A stretch of DNA of 64,000 nt from an uncultured Opitutales bacterium (GTDB lineage: Bacteria; Verrucomicrobiota; Verrucomicrobiia; Opitutales; Intestinicryptomonadaceae), in assembly GCA_900548185.1 (NCBI GenBank), contig URJJ01000003.1:1-64000 (forward strand). The letters run 5' to 3'. Both the position numbers and the translations under genes were made by a program. The notes below the pieces were generated by a model. The model was not told the origin of the DNA. It saw only the letters and a program-made list of their open reading frames with translations, and searched no databases. Numbering within the stretch: the first letter of the stretch is position 1; each line of letters opens with the position of its first letter. Shown one piece after another: positions 1 through 8,332 of this stretch.

Positions 1-14
1 CGAGATGTCTTAGG

Positions 15-48
15 GTCTCGTGGGCTCGGAGATGTGTATAAGAGACAG
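15..48 (+). other. Nextera/Tn5 sequencing adapter at contig end
   Basis: The 34 bases match the Illumina Nextera read-2 transposase adapter. The last 19 bases, 30-48, are the Tn5 mosaic end AGATGTGTATAAGAGACAG. This is library-preparation sequence, not genome. Bases 1-14 are likely residual index or adapter sequence. Genomic sequence starts at about base 49, so nothing can be inferred about what lies to the left. Confidence 0.95.
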
Positions 49-178
49 CCATTATCTCATTTCTCTATATAAAAGACATTGCATTTAATTATTTACTCAA
101 ATCAAATATTTGCAATTTATTTTTTATAGACCTAAAAATCTTTCACTCTTGTATTGCTCATAATAGCAACTGGCCCGT

Positions 179-1255
179 TCAAGAAATCGCGGTTTGAATC
201 TCGTTATGAATCGAAAGGGCCGTTTTCTTGGAAATGCCGGACTTTAAGGCAAGCTCAAGCATGTCTTCCAAGCCCGGTTCGCCTTTGCCGTTTATACTCG
301 TCGTATGTCGTCCGTTAAAGCCTGAACTCGGCAATAGATCGTATGCAGGAGACAGCTTCCATTTACCTTTATCATATTGGAATGCGAAATTCTTGGAATG
401 ATCGTCCTTGTTGCCTATCAGTACATTGAAAACCATTCGGCGGTACATTTGCAGCACCTGTCTGGCGTCTTTGGTAAGGTTTTTGCACACCAGCAGCAAG
501 TCCGCATAATCCAAGCTGGGCATCCTATAATAGGCGTTTACAAGACCGGAAGCAGTTATTGTATGGATCTTTCCCCGGGGGCTTCTATCAAAACGCTCGA
601 CGGCAAAATACTTACCCTGCAGCAGACGCGTTTCAGGCATTTCTATCCCGCACGCTTTTGCGAGCATCGAATATTCGTATTCGATTTCACCGACATTTTT
701 CGGATCGTTTCCGGCTTTGAATTTTACAAGCCACTCTCTGCCGTCAAATTTGGCAAACACTTTGGGGCGCGCGCCGCCGGAAGATCCGGCATATTTGTAA
801 AGCTCCTCGACAGTTGACTCGTCGGTTTCTTTTTCTGCAAGAATATTGGTGCAGTCGGCTGCAAGTTTGTCGAAGTTCTCAAATTCCGCCGTCTTGAGGA
901 AGCTCTCGTCAGGACGGTATTCCAAAGCCCCCCGGCCATTTGCGCCAATAAGGGACAAACGCTCCAAAACGGACAGTTTTTCAATGTCCCTGCCACGCTC
1001 TTTTAAATATCTGTCCAGCAGCAGGCTTCCCCAGCCATCAGGCAAACTGTCGTCAAACACTCCGAAATTGCCGTCAAAAGGATCGCGTTCGGCAACAAAC
1101 ACCCTCTTCTCCAAAGGCAATGCGTAAGGCGATATGGAAAATCCGTCCTTCAAGAATTGCGCATCATATTCGAATGCGCATAGACCGTCCGGCGTAATTG
1201 CCAGTCTGCCTATAAGCGCTTCATACATCCATACTTCTACAATATTCTTAGTCAT
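179..1255 (-). CDS. hipA: HipA-family serine/threonine kinase (toxin of a HipBA-type module)
   Basis: HipA kinases phosphorylate cytosolic targets (glutamyl-tRNA synthetase for E. coli HipA) and induce dormancy unless held by the HipB antitoxin. The 358-residue product has the family N-terminal block around residues 58-77 (PFDGNFGVFDDSLPDGWG), a glycine-rich ATP loop at about 158-167 (SSGGARPKVF), the catalytic loop NKDDHSKN at 282-289 and a metal-binding segment YDLLPS at 305-310. It is shorter than E. coli HipA (about 440), but the C-terminus is a clean stop after the kinase core, so it reads as a short-form HipA rather than a truncation. The start overlaps the end of the upstream antitoxin gene by 8 bases, the usual antitoxin-toxin coupling. 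Kinase residues appear intact. The cellular target cannot be told from sequence. Confidence 0.9.
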   Translation of the reverse strand: MTKNIVEVWMYEALIGRLAITPDGLCAFEYDAQFLKDGFSISPYALPLEKRVFVAERDPFDGNFGVFDDSLPDGWGSLLLDRYLKERGRDIEKLSVLERLSLIGANGRGALEYRPDESFLKTAEFENFDKLAADCTNILAEKETDESTVEELYKYAGSSGGARPKVFAKFDGREWLVKFKAGNDPKNVGEIEYEYSMLAKACGIEMPETRLLQGKYFAVERFDRSPRGKIHTITASGLVNAYYRMPSLDYADLLLVCKNLTKDARQVLQMYRRMVFNVLIGNKDDHSKNFAFQYDKGKWKLSPAYDLLPSSGFNGRHTTSINGKGEPGLEDMLELALKSGISKKTALSIHNEIQTAIS

Positions 1256-1574
1256 TCGAACTTGCCCTCTTTCGCGGTTTGCCCTGTTTTACAACGTCCT
1301 CCAGACTTGAATAATGCCGTTTTGTAAAAAGCTTTTCGAGCTCGTCGGCAGAATCCAAGGCATCCGCTATTGCAACTAATTTTCGCAGAGATATCTCGCC
1401 TGAAGTCTCAAAGCGCCTGTAGGTTGGAAGCGGCATTCCTACTTTGGCCGCAAATGCTTTTTGCGTTATATTTTGTTCCAATCTCCGGGCGCGAACATTT
1501 GCGGCAATGGTCTTTAACGTGAAATCTGCGCCTCTCTCCGCATTGGAAACAAATGATAATATTTTATTATTCAC
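1248..1574 (-). CDS. hipB: HipB-like XRE-family antitoxin
   Basis: Small DNA-binding protein directly upstream of and overlapping hipA. The central region (VRARRLEQNITQKAFAAKVG, then TYRRFETSGEISLRKL) is a lambda-Cro/XRE helix-turn-helix. Such antitoxins bind the kinase and repress their own promoter. The longest frame opens at a TTG at 1610, but that TTG is itself the first part of a TTGACA -35 box, so I prefer the in-frame GTG at 1574 (108 residues). No strong Shine-Dalgarno sequence supports either start. The basic tail (GKPRKRASSND) is expected to be flexible. A decayed relative of this gene lies at 12935-13056 on the other strand. Confidence 0.8.
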   Translation of the reverse strand: MNNKILSFVSNAERGADFTLKTIAANVRARRLEQNITQKAFAAKVGMPLPTYRRFETSGEISLRKLVAIADALDSADELEKLFTKRHYSSLEDVVKQGKPRKRASSND

Positions 1575-1581
1575 TAAATAT

Positions 1582-1610
1582 TTTATGCCATATAGATAAT
1601 ATATTGTCAA
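1582..1610 (-). promoter_or_regulatory. Predicted sigma-70 promoter of hipBA
   Basis: On the minus strand TTGACA (1610-1605) is followed after 17 bases by CATAAA (1587-1582). The AT-rich spacer has short mirrored TATAGATAATATA-like segments where a HipB-type repressor could bind. The position just upstream of the GTG start of the antitoxin fits autoregulation, which is inference. Confidence 0.5.
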
Positions 1611-1730
1611 TTATATTCGCACAAATTCAATTCCTTTTCCCTTGAAATTCAAAATACCCCCTTCAGCTAATATTGCACTTATACGCAAGCATATTCGCGC
1701 TTCTGGAATATAAAGTTTGATAGATTCCTT

Positions 1731-2033
1731 TTATTCTCCGCAAAATTTCTTTTTATGATCAAGATACGGTATCGCTTGCAAGAGCATCCTCCAATCTTCC
1801 TCGTCAAGCGTTGACTATCCATCGAGTCTGTCACAAATTTTTATATCGGAAGGATATTTAATTAAATGGTCTACCCAATCTCTTCCATGAAAGCCACATA
1901 CTTCATCTTCTTCTTTTTTATGAAATTCGTTGTATTTATTTTTAAATTGAAGTTGATAACCTAAAAGAACACACCAATAACCCCCTTTTTCACCAAAGAA
2001 CAAGCCAATCGTTACAAGTTCGACGCAAAGCAA
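1731..2033 (-). pseudogene. Small gene broken by an in-frame TAG
   Basis: A reading frame of 72 codons ends at a TAG (1815-1817), but the same frame continues for 27 further sensible codons (STLDEEDWRMLLQAIPYLDH...) to a TAA at 1731. The simplest reading is one protein of about 100 residues interrupted by a nonsense mutation. I do not recognise the family. It is AT-rich like its defence-island neighbours and lies between hipBA and vsr. A sequencing error at the TAG is also possible. Confidence 0.4.
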
Positions 2034-2044
2034 TTGGGAATGGG

Positions 2045-2215
2045 ATGATAATAAAAGAGACGGAAGAGCAAATGATTCTCCACGGTTTCACCAAAAGCGG
2101 ACAACTCAGAAGCTACAGAGCAAATAATATTCTGAAAGAAAAAAAGCAGGAACTTAATGAATTGTTCAAGGCGAAAACATCAAAAGAAGATAATTGGGAA
2201 TGCATAGTTTTCTAG
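2045..2215 (+). CDS. Hypothetical 56-residue protein
   Basis: ATG at 2045 opens a 56-codon frame with a Lys/Glu-rich, probably helical product (start MIIKETEEQMILHGFTKSG, end EDNWECIVF). Purine-rich sequence (GGGAATGGG) lies just upstream but not at ideal spacing. I recognise no family. It may be a real small accessory gene or a fragment of one, since the flanking DNA carries other decayed genes. Confidence 0.25.
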   Translation: MIIKETEEQMILHGFTKSGQLRSYRANNILKEKKQELNELFKAKTSKEDNWECIVF

Positions 2216-2282
2216 ATATACAACTGCATGTAAATAGGAAGCTATTGCAGAGATTTTATTGATAATATTATCCCCTTAATGA

Positions 2283-2699
2283 CTACGATTTTTCTATGGC
2301 GTTTATTATTCTAGATAACTGTTTTTTTGGATTCTTTTTCAGCTGGCATTCTCGTATTCTAATAACAAAATACCCCTCATTCCTAAGAATTTTAGAGACC
2401 TTTTTGTCGCGTTTTCTATTTTTTTCGATTTTATCCTCCCAATATTTCCTGTTTGATTTCGGGATTCTTCCCGATGGACACAACTTGCAGCCATGCCAAA
2501 AGCATCCATCGACAAAAATGCATAGTTTGCATTTTGGAAAAACAAAATCGGGCTTCCCGAATATCTTAGAATTGCGTTTCCATCCCGATATTCGGGTTGC
2601 CCTAAACAATGCAATAAGCTTTAGTTCCGTGCTCTTGTTTCCTTTAGAACGGATATGCGACATTACCTCAGAACGCTTTTCTTTTGAAATAGAATCCAC
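2283..2699 (-). CDS. vsr: Very short patch repair endonuclease (Vsr)
   Basis: Vsr nicks DNA 5' of T in the T:G mismatches left when 5-methylcytosine deaminates, and so protects sites modified by a C5-cytosine methyltransferase. The 138-residue product carries the family core: MSHIRSKGNKSTE near the N-terminus, the catalytic aspartate in KPDFVFP (D51), FVDGCFWHGC with metal and structural Cys/His residues (63-71), then PKSNRKYW and the terminal RIRECQL. Length is normal for the family. It lies about 1.4 kb downstream of the methyltransferase gene (4122-5363) on the same strand, and the two very probably form a functional pair. AT-rich flanks suggest transfer with the island. Confidence 0.93.
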   Translation of the reverse strand: MDSISKEKRSEVMSHIRSKGNKSTELKLIALFRATRISGWKRNSKIFGKPDFVFPKCKLCIFVDGCFWHGCKLCPSGRIPKSNRKYWEDKIEKNRKRDKKVSKILRNEGYFVIRIRECQLKKNPKKQLSRIINAIEKS

Positions 2700-2755
2700 T
2701 CTTGTAGTCCAATAAGCTTATAACAACATCTCGGTTTAACTTTTTAAAATAAATT

Positions 2756-3174
2756 ATGCCAAATAAAGCTAGTGATCAAGAATATCTTAAAGGAAAATTT
2801 GTTAACTCGTATAAGGGACAAAAAATCTTGAAACTTGGCGACAACATGCTATCATTGATACTATAAAATAAAATGGGAATAAATTATTAGAAAAACTATA
2901 TTTTAGTTTATTTGGAATGCTTAAAAGAAGGCGATGATCGTTGCCAGATGATTATACTTTGGAAGACGAATGTACGCTCGCTAAAGTTCCAATGGTAAAG
3001 ACAAAAGAGCTAAATACAATCTTGACATATCCGCCTATAAATTTCTTTGAAACAAAAGATTATACAGTTGTCGAACATTTGCAAGATGGGAAAGATTCTA
3101 TTGCAGTTGCAAAAAATACCTTCTGTAAAATAAATGGTTCTATAGAGACGCTCTTTGGAAAGAAAACTTTATAA
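2756..3174 (+). pseudogene. Degraded coding region of unknown family
   Basis: A possible start at 2756 (MPNKASDQEYLKGKFVNS...) runs 36 codons to a stop. Protein-like sequence resumes downstream in shifted frames (YILVYLECLKEGDD, then EDECTLAKVPMVKTKELN through ETLFGKKTL ending at 3174). At least one stop and one frameshift would have to be removed to join the pieces. It sits between vsr and the Mrr-like nuclease gene, on the opposite strand, and may be a relic inserted into the restriction cluster. I recognise no family. Confidence 0.3.
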
Positions 3175-3278
3175 ACTCCGTAACCTCTGAAAGACTACCT
3201 TTGGGAAGAAGATGAATCGTATGCATGAAATTGCGTTCGGATTTGTATTCACAAATCGTGAATGCAAATAGTCGTTGC

Positions 3279-4106
3279 TCATATTTTCTCAAAATAATTA
3301 CGGTCCACTTCATATATTGTTTTTGCATTTATACCGATTTGAAATTCTATTAATTTATCAACAAAATCTGATCCATCTATAAGATCAATTTGCTGTTTGC
3401 CCACATTAGAAGCCTCTTCTATTGCTTGTCTCGTAAAATTGCCGGTTGTTATAAAAATTCCCTTTTCTATATTTTTTGTAAGAGAGCCCCTAAAATCTCT
3501 TATCTCGCTTGCCGCAACACTTCCTGAATAACGTTTACATTGGAAAGCAACATTATATGTAAAAATTCCGCCTATTTTTAATTTTCCAAAACCATCTATC
3601 CCCCCATCTGACGTTTTTCTAGTTACAGACACTTGGAAAAATCCACATTCCCTTAATAAACGTTGAGTTAATCTTTCAAAAGCGAAAGGATTCATATTTT
3701 TTATAATATCTGAAAGCTCCAACTTCCAAGGTTCCAATTCCTCTGGCGGTTCTGTATAATTTGGGCGGGAGCTTTTATCTCGAAACGACTTCTTGACGGC
3801 TTCTACATCAATATTATTTATATCCGCAAAAGCAGGAGTTATTCGCCAAATACCTCTTGTACTATTTACTATAGCGCCAAATTTTTTTAAATACGTTCTC
3901 GACCAAGCTAATTGATATTCAAGTTCCGTACATTGGGAATTTCCATGCGGTTCATCCACGATTTTATCGGATAACTTTAAATCTTTTATTACTTTATCGG
4001 TTATTTCATTTATAGAAGCTGAGCCTCCCAAATCTTTAATGGCATTATATGTTGGAGCGATTAAATCTTCCCTTGTAGGCGATAAGATTTTTTTTCTTGT
4101 TCTCAT
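3279..4106 (-). CDS. Mrr-like restriction endonuclease
   Basis: The 275-residue protein has the two-part layout of Mrr-type nucleases: an N-terminal winged-helix region (about residues 10-95) and a C-terminal PD-(D/E)XK domain. The catalytic signature is visible as DGGIDGFG (D171) followed by the beta-strand motif FQCK (Q189, K191), the QxK variant typical of Mrr_cat. It starts 15 bases after the stop of the C5-cytosine methyltransferase gene and is last in the overlapping operon, so it is the best candidate for the restriction enzyme matched to that methylase. A methylation-dependent (type IV) role is less likely in this setting but not excluded. Confidence 0.85.
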   Translation of the reverse strand: MRTRKKILSPTREDLIAPTYNAIKDLGGSASINEITDKVIKDLKLSDKIVDEPHGNSQCTELEYQLAWSRTYLKKFGAIVNSTRGIWRITPAFADINNIDVEAVKKSFRDKSSRPNYTEPPEELEPWKLELSDIIKNMNPFAFERLTQRLLRECGFFQVSVTRKTSDGGIDGFGKLKIGGIFTYNVAFQCKRYSGSVAASEIRDFRGSLTKNIEKGIFITTGNFTRQAIEEASNVGKQQIDLIDGSDFVDKLIEFQIGINAKTIYEVDRNYFEKI

Positions 4107-4121
4107 ATTTATAAAACAATA

Positions 4122-5363
4122 TCAAAGAATTTCTGAATTTATTTTCAATATTTGCCTAAAAATCTCCTCCAAAACATTTACAACGATGCTGTTGCCGGCG
4201 AGCCTTATTAATTTTTCTTGTGTGAAGAATTTTCGCCCTTTTCTTGCGTTAAAATTATATTTAACAATATTATCAAAGTCGGCTTCCTCAAATCCCATTA
4301 ACAGGAAACATTCGCGAGGGGTTAGATTGCGGTAGAGAGCCTTTCCTTTTTTTCGCTGTTTGTAAACGATAATCCCGGAATTTGGATTTCTATCTTGTTT
4401 GGTGGTTATTGTTTTTATGAAATTTTTAACTACTTTGTCTCCATCGTATATATGGGTGTTCTCGTTGTAAATTTCCATGCGAGACGGAGTGTCGTTGGGA
4501 TTACTTGCATCAGCTTCTGCCTTGTATATAGGATTAGAATAGTCCACTCGCAAAAATTTTTTCAATGGCTTTGGTTTCGCAAATTTTTTATTTTCTAAAG
4601 AATTTTCCTCAAAAAAAGATTTTATTCTTTCTTTCTTTTTCTCTGACTTGCCAACCAAAATGCTCAACATATAAGTGCGAACACGCGTTTGCGGAATGCC
4701 AAAGTCCATTGCCGACAAACTGTAAATCTGATTATAATAACCGATATCTTCTAGATAATTTCGCCACTCTTCAAAGTTCTTTTTATGGGCTGCAGATAAT
4801 ATGTTGCTAACATTCTCCATGAGAAGGAATTTGGGCAAAGGCTTATTTATTTTTTGGAGCTCTTTTAGAATCCGTTCCACTTCCCAAAGCATGCCTGATC
4901 GATTATTGGCATTTCGATCAATGCCGGATTTATTGCCATGCCAAGCCCCGCAAATAGACAAATCTTGGCAGGGGAATGAGTAGGTAAACAGATCTACTTT
5001 ATCCGGGAAACGTTCTCCGCTTACGTCCACAATGTTTCCAAGATTATGTGTCCGGTTTATAGCTGCAAGAATTATCCTTAAAGATTCCTCTGGCATTGAT
5101 TTTAATCCATATTCTGATATAGGATCTTTACCATTGCTGCTCAATGTATATTTCTGCAATATATCTATTAATTTCTCCTTGGCAAAATCTTTGTAAGGCT
5201 TTAAATTTGGAGCACCGTTATGAATTAAATCGTACGCGCAAGTTGCGTATATATCCCAATCTATTGTTGCCACAATCTTGAAGTTCGCATCAATATTCTT
5301 CAACGCCTTTGCTTGGCTACCAATTCCGCTAAAAGATTCAACTACTTTGATTTTTTTGCTCAT
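4122..5363 (-). CDS. DNA (cytosine-5-)-methyltransferase
   Basis: Transfers methyl groups from S-adenosylmethionine to C5 of cytosine. Motifs in order in the 413-residue product: motif I FSGIG (about 11-15), motif IV with the catalytic cysteine in FPCQD (about 130-134), motif VI MENV (182-185), motif VIII QTRVRTY (225-231), the LTPRECFLLMGF block and motif X GNSIVV near the end. I chose the ATG at 5363 (MSKKIKVVESFSGIG), because the longer frame to 5411 runs into the upstream gene and adds no conserved sequence. The gene begins 4 bases after the AIPR stop. Together with Vsr and the Mrr-like nuclease it makes a restriction-modification module. Recognition specificity cannot be read by eye. Confidence 0.95.
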   Translation of the reverse strand: MSKKIKVVESFSGIGSQAKALKNIDANFKIVATIDWDIYATCAYDLIHNGAPNLKPYKDFAKEKLIDILQKYTLSSNGKDPISEYGLKSMPEESLRIILAAINRTHNLGNIVDVSGERFPDKVDLFTYSFPCQDLSICGAWHGNKSGIDRNANNRSGMLWEVERILKELQKINKPLPKFLLMENVSNILSAAHKKNFEEWRNYLEDIGYYNQIYSLSAMDFGIPQTRVRTYMLSILVGKSEKKKERIKSFFEENSLENKKFAKPKPLKKFLRVDYSNPIYKAEADASNPNDTPSRMEIYNENTHIYDGDKVVKNFIKTITTKQDRNPNSGIIVYKQRKKGKALYRNLTPRECFLLMGFEEADFDNIVKYNFNARKGRKFFTQEKLIRLAGNSIVVNVLEEIFRQILKINSEIL

Positions 5364-5367
5364 ATAT

Positions 5368-7440
5368 TTATTTTGCATAACCTTCCATGCGCAATTTTTC
5401 GCGTATCTCAAGAATTTTCACGCACTGCTTGTCGGAGGGAAACTTTTTATTCATATTCGCAGCCACACTCAGGAAATCTTCCTCTAATAGCGTCACCAAT
5501 CGATTTTCTTTGCCCCACTTGAGCAATTCATTCCATGCCGATTGTCCATAATTTGCCACCTCAATTGGCGCTTGTAGTTTGTTTATGGTCTTTTGCTCCC
5601 GTTTTGCCGCTTTTGTTTCGTTTTCCACGGTATAAGGATCTACAAGCTCCTCAAGAAAATCGCCGGAAATTTCTATATAATAATTTTGAACCTGCATCCA
5701 ACAAGCATTGCGCTTTGCCCATTCGGTAACGTTTTGGATGCCCCTTGATTCATCAGTAAGGATGTCGTAAACTTTATATATAATGACAACAAGCTGATTT
5801 TCTGTTGCCTTGCTTATCGCTTGTTTTTGCCAGACCAGTTTAAAGTTGAATTTATGGTCATTTCCTTGCTCCTCAATCATGCTGAACATCTTTGCAATGG
5901 AGTAGTAAATCACATTTGCCTTGTATCCCGTCTCACAAATTTTCAGATTTTTTACAATCCTATCTGTTGATTTAAACAATATGGCGCAAGCAACAGCCCG
6001 TTTGAAAAAGTTTTCATTAAACTGCGCGTCCGATTTTTCCCACTCTGAATCTATCCATTTTGCAAACTCCAAAAAGTTCTTTTGAGAACCCTTGCTAGCA
6101 ACATCCGGCATCATGCGGTATAGATTGACGTACTTCGCAAAATCGATTTTGGTGAACATTTGAAACTTTGGACACTCCAATTGGAATTTCTTTGCCTGCG
6201 CTTGGGATTTCTTAAAGGTCTCTTGTTTATACTGCCCCTTTGCTCTTTCGTAATACCATTTCGTGGCATATTGGTTACCTCCGACCGCAGGAGCCAACAC
6301 CCTTCGGGAGAAATCCTCCATTCTCACATGGAAAGGATGATTAGAAAAGAAGTCCGCATCGCTAACCTTGTTCTGGGTATTTGCATATCTTGATATGTTA
6401 GGGATTAGTTCTTGCGATTTTTCTTCTGAAACAATGGAAAGCTTCATAGGAACAAATATGTTCGCCAAGTCGTTGGCTTTGTCTCTGTCATTAAACAACG
6501 CCGATGCCAAAGACGCGGTAGTCTGGCCGCCGTTTACGATCTGCAATCCAGTTATCTCGGATATAAACGGAATGTTGTCCACTTTCTCTATCTTTATGGC
6601 AGATGCCGTAGCGGCAATTCCGTTGTTGTAGGCAAAAAACATTTCAGGTGCATTTAGAATTGTCCAACGAATTCCTTTGTTGACTTTTCCCTTTGTAGAC
6701 AGAAATGATCTTACATTTCCCTCAAGTAGCCGACTGCCAAATCTGTTATAAAGATCGCCCAAGACTTTGCCGGAGATATTGCAAAGATACGCTGTATAAT
6801 CGCTAGTTTTGCTCGCCTGCAAACATGGAATTCCAGACTGGGAGAATTCCTTTAAGTCTATGACTATATCTTCTTTGTCAAAAGCCGAAAGCTTTAGGGA
6901 ATAAAGCCTACCTATATCCCAAATAGAATATTCGCTTGATTTGCCGTGTATCTCTGAAGTCTTGATATCTTTTATTTTTTTGCTCATCTGTCGATCGGAA
7001 AATATCATGAATCGATATTTAGCGACATTTGCATAAAGATCTGCAACATCCATGGAAATTGAATATCCCAAAGACGACTCAGCACCATTGTTTCTTATGT
7101 ACCCGGAGAAAGACTCAGTTATAAAGTTCTCAGCCCTCGAAAAAAACTTTTTGTAATCAGTCTCGGTAATCGTTTCAAGCTCATCGTTCCCTTGGAAATC
7201 GCATAATACAATAGTTAGGCATTCGTCCAAATCGTTGTAGGAATAGCCGTCTATTTGGATCTTTCTGCCTTTCGGGCCAGTCATTTCAAAATACGCCTCC
7301 CTAAAGTCGCTAAGCTCTTCAGCGTCCTCCAATATTGATGCGACCTCGGAAACAAAAGCCGCTCTTTCCGATATCCCCTCAACCATTGCAGTGGCACGAA
7401 TTTCTTGCAACAAATCCCTACGATAATCTTCTAATTTCAT
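5368..7440 (-). CDS. AIPR-family protein (abortive phage infection family)
   Basis: The 690-residue protein matches the AIPR family (PF10592), named after a lactococcal abortive-infection protein. Hallmarks seen: FGSRLLEGNVRSFL (about 234-247), FFAYNNGIAATA (268-279) and IVNGGQTTAS (301-310). AIPR proteins recur in prokaryotic defence loci, often beside Z1 and GHKL ATPase proteins. The biochemical activity is not established to my knowledge. The start ATG overlaps the reconstructed stop of the preceding nuclease-like gene (ATGA arrangement), and the stop is 4 bases before the methyltransferase start, so it is translationally coupled on both sides. No signal peptide or membrane segment is visible, so it should be cytoplasmic. 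Confidence 0.88.
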   Translation of the reverse strand: MKLEDYRRDLLQEIRATAMVEGISERAAFVSEVASILEDAEELSDFREAYFEMTGPKGRKIQIDGYSYNDLDECLTIVLCDFQGNDELETITETDYKKFFSRAENFITESFSGYIRNNGAESSLGYSISMDVADLYANVAKYRFMIFSDRQMSKKIKDIKTSEIHGKSSEYSIWDIGRLYSLKLSAFDKEDIVIDLKEFSQSGIPCLQASKTSDYTAYLCNISGKVLGDLYNRFGSRLLEGNVRSFLSTKGKVNKGIRWTILNAPEMFFAYNNGIAATASAIKIEKVDNIPFISEITGLQIVNGGQTTASLASALFNDRDKANDLANIFVPMKLSIVSEEKSQELIPNISRYANTQNKVSDADFFSNHPFHVRMEDFSRRVLAPAVGGNQYATKWYYERAKGQYKQETFKKSQAQAKKFQLECPKFQMFTKIDFAKYVNLYRMMPDVASKGSQKNFLEFAKWIDSEWEKSDAQFNENFFKRAVACAILFKSTDRIVKNLKICETGYKANVIYYSIAKMFSMIEEQGNDHKFNFKLVWQKQAISKATENQLVVIIYKVYDILTDESRGIQNVTEWAKRNACWMQVQNYYIEISGDFLEELVDPYTVENETKAAKREQKTINKLQAPIEVANYGQSAWNELLKWGKENRLVTLLEEDFLSVAANMNKKFPSDKQCVKILEIREKLRMEGYAK

Positions 7441-8332
7441 AGCGTTCCAATTTTAAAACTTTCAATGACCGGAATGGAGATATCATACTCCGCCTGTAAA
7501 ATAGCAGGCGGGATGCTTTCCCTCTTTATGGCCGGGAAATTGGGCGTAACTTTGTATAATTCCATTTTTTAAAGGAAAATCTTACATTGTCATAGAGCCG
7601 GTTAAAGCAATATCCGAACCCTAGCAGCTTTTCCTCAAACAAGTTTCTCGCAACGGGATTTCGCAGCAAGCCAATCATTTCATTAAAAAGCCCGTTAATA
7701 CTAAGCGAATCTGGATCTGCGAGATTGGAAGGGTCCAATCTTACAATAACGATTTGGCCGTCATTGGCTGAATCCAATTGCTCTATTGAAGATATCCGAA
7801 TGCTTTCCTGAGACGACGAGATTGTCTTCACTTCTGCCCATGAATTTTCAAAGATAAAATCCTTTGGCGACAAAGGCGGCCCCATCCATGCCTCCAATGC
7901 TAAAACTTCCCCAAGCTGCGGAATCAAGATATTTTTCAGCACCAGAATTTCGCCGAGAAGGCCTTTTATCACAGACGGCGACAGTATGTCGTTCGGTGCC
8001 TTTTCAAAAAGCGCAGTCCATTTGTTGTATCGATTCACAAAAAACGCATATGCATTCTTGTCAGCGACTGCCTGAATATCGGAAGAGTTGATTATGTCTT
8101 TGCAGAAGCAGTCAAACATATCTTCGTATCCAGCGTCGCGAAGCGAGAACATCAGGGAAAACTTCCCATCCGTACGCTGGCCGGAACCGGCCTCAATAGA
8201 CTTTGAGGACTTTACAGGAATTGGAGAAGAAGACGTTATCAACAATAACGCATTCCTCCCAAATGCATCAACTCCCCGATAAATATCAAGATTGTGAGAC
8301 GGTTTTACTCGAGTAAATGTATCAGGCTTCAT
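7437..8332 (-). CDS. PD-(D/E)XK motif protein (PF14390/DUF4420 type), apparent frameshift
   Basis: Nuclease-fold protein found with Z1 and GHKL ATPases in defence loci. The uninterrupted frame gives 268 residues with the nuclease signature GLLGEILVL (E128), KDFIF (D158) and WAEVK (E167, K169). That frame ends at 7526 with an unconvincing tail (WNYTKLRPISRP). Shifting by one base at the A6 run (minus strand 7570-7565) continues as KMELYKVTPNFPAIK to a stop at 7437-7439 that overlaps the next start, exactly as at the other junctions of this operon. So the intact gene is about 297 residues and is interrupted by a one-base indel, either a real mutation, an assembly error or, less likely, recoding. 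The first codons overlap the Z1 gene by 11 bases. Confidence 0.8.

Noticed and set aside
1..48. Natural Tn5/IS50 end
   Set aside because: The mosaic end is joined to the Nextera-specific adapter part, which does not occur in natural Tn5.
377..1127. Long plus-strand frames opposite hipA
   Set aside because: They lie within the hipA gene on the other strand and have no family features.
2296..2715. Plus-strand 139-codon frame opposite vsr
   Set aside because: Hydrophobic Phe/Ser-rich translation is the complement of the Vsr gene, whose motifs are clear.
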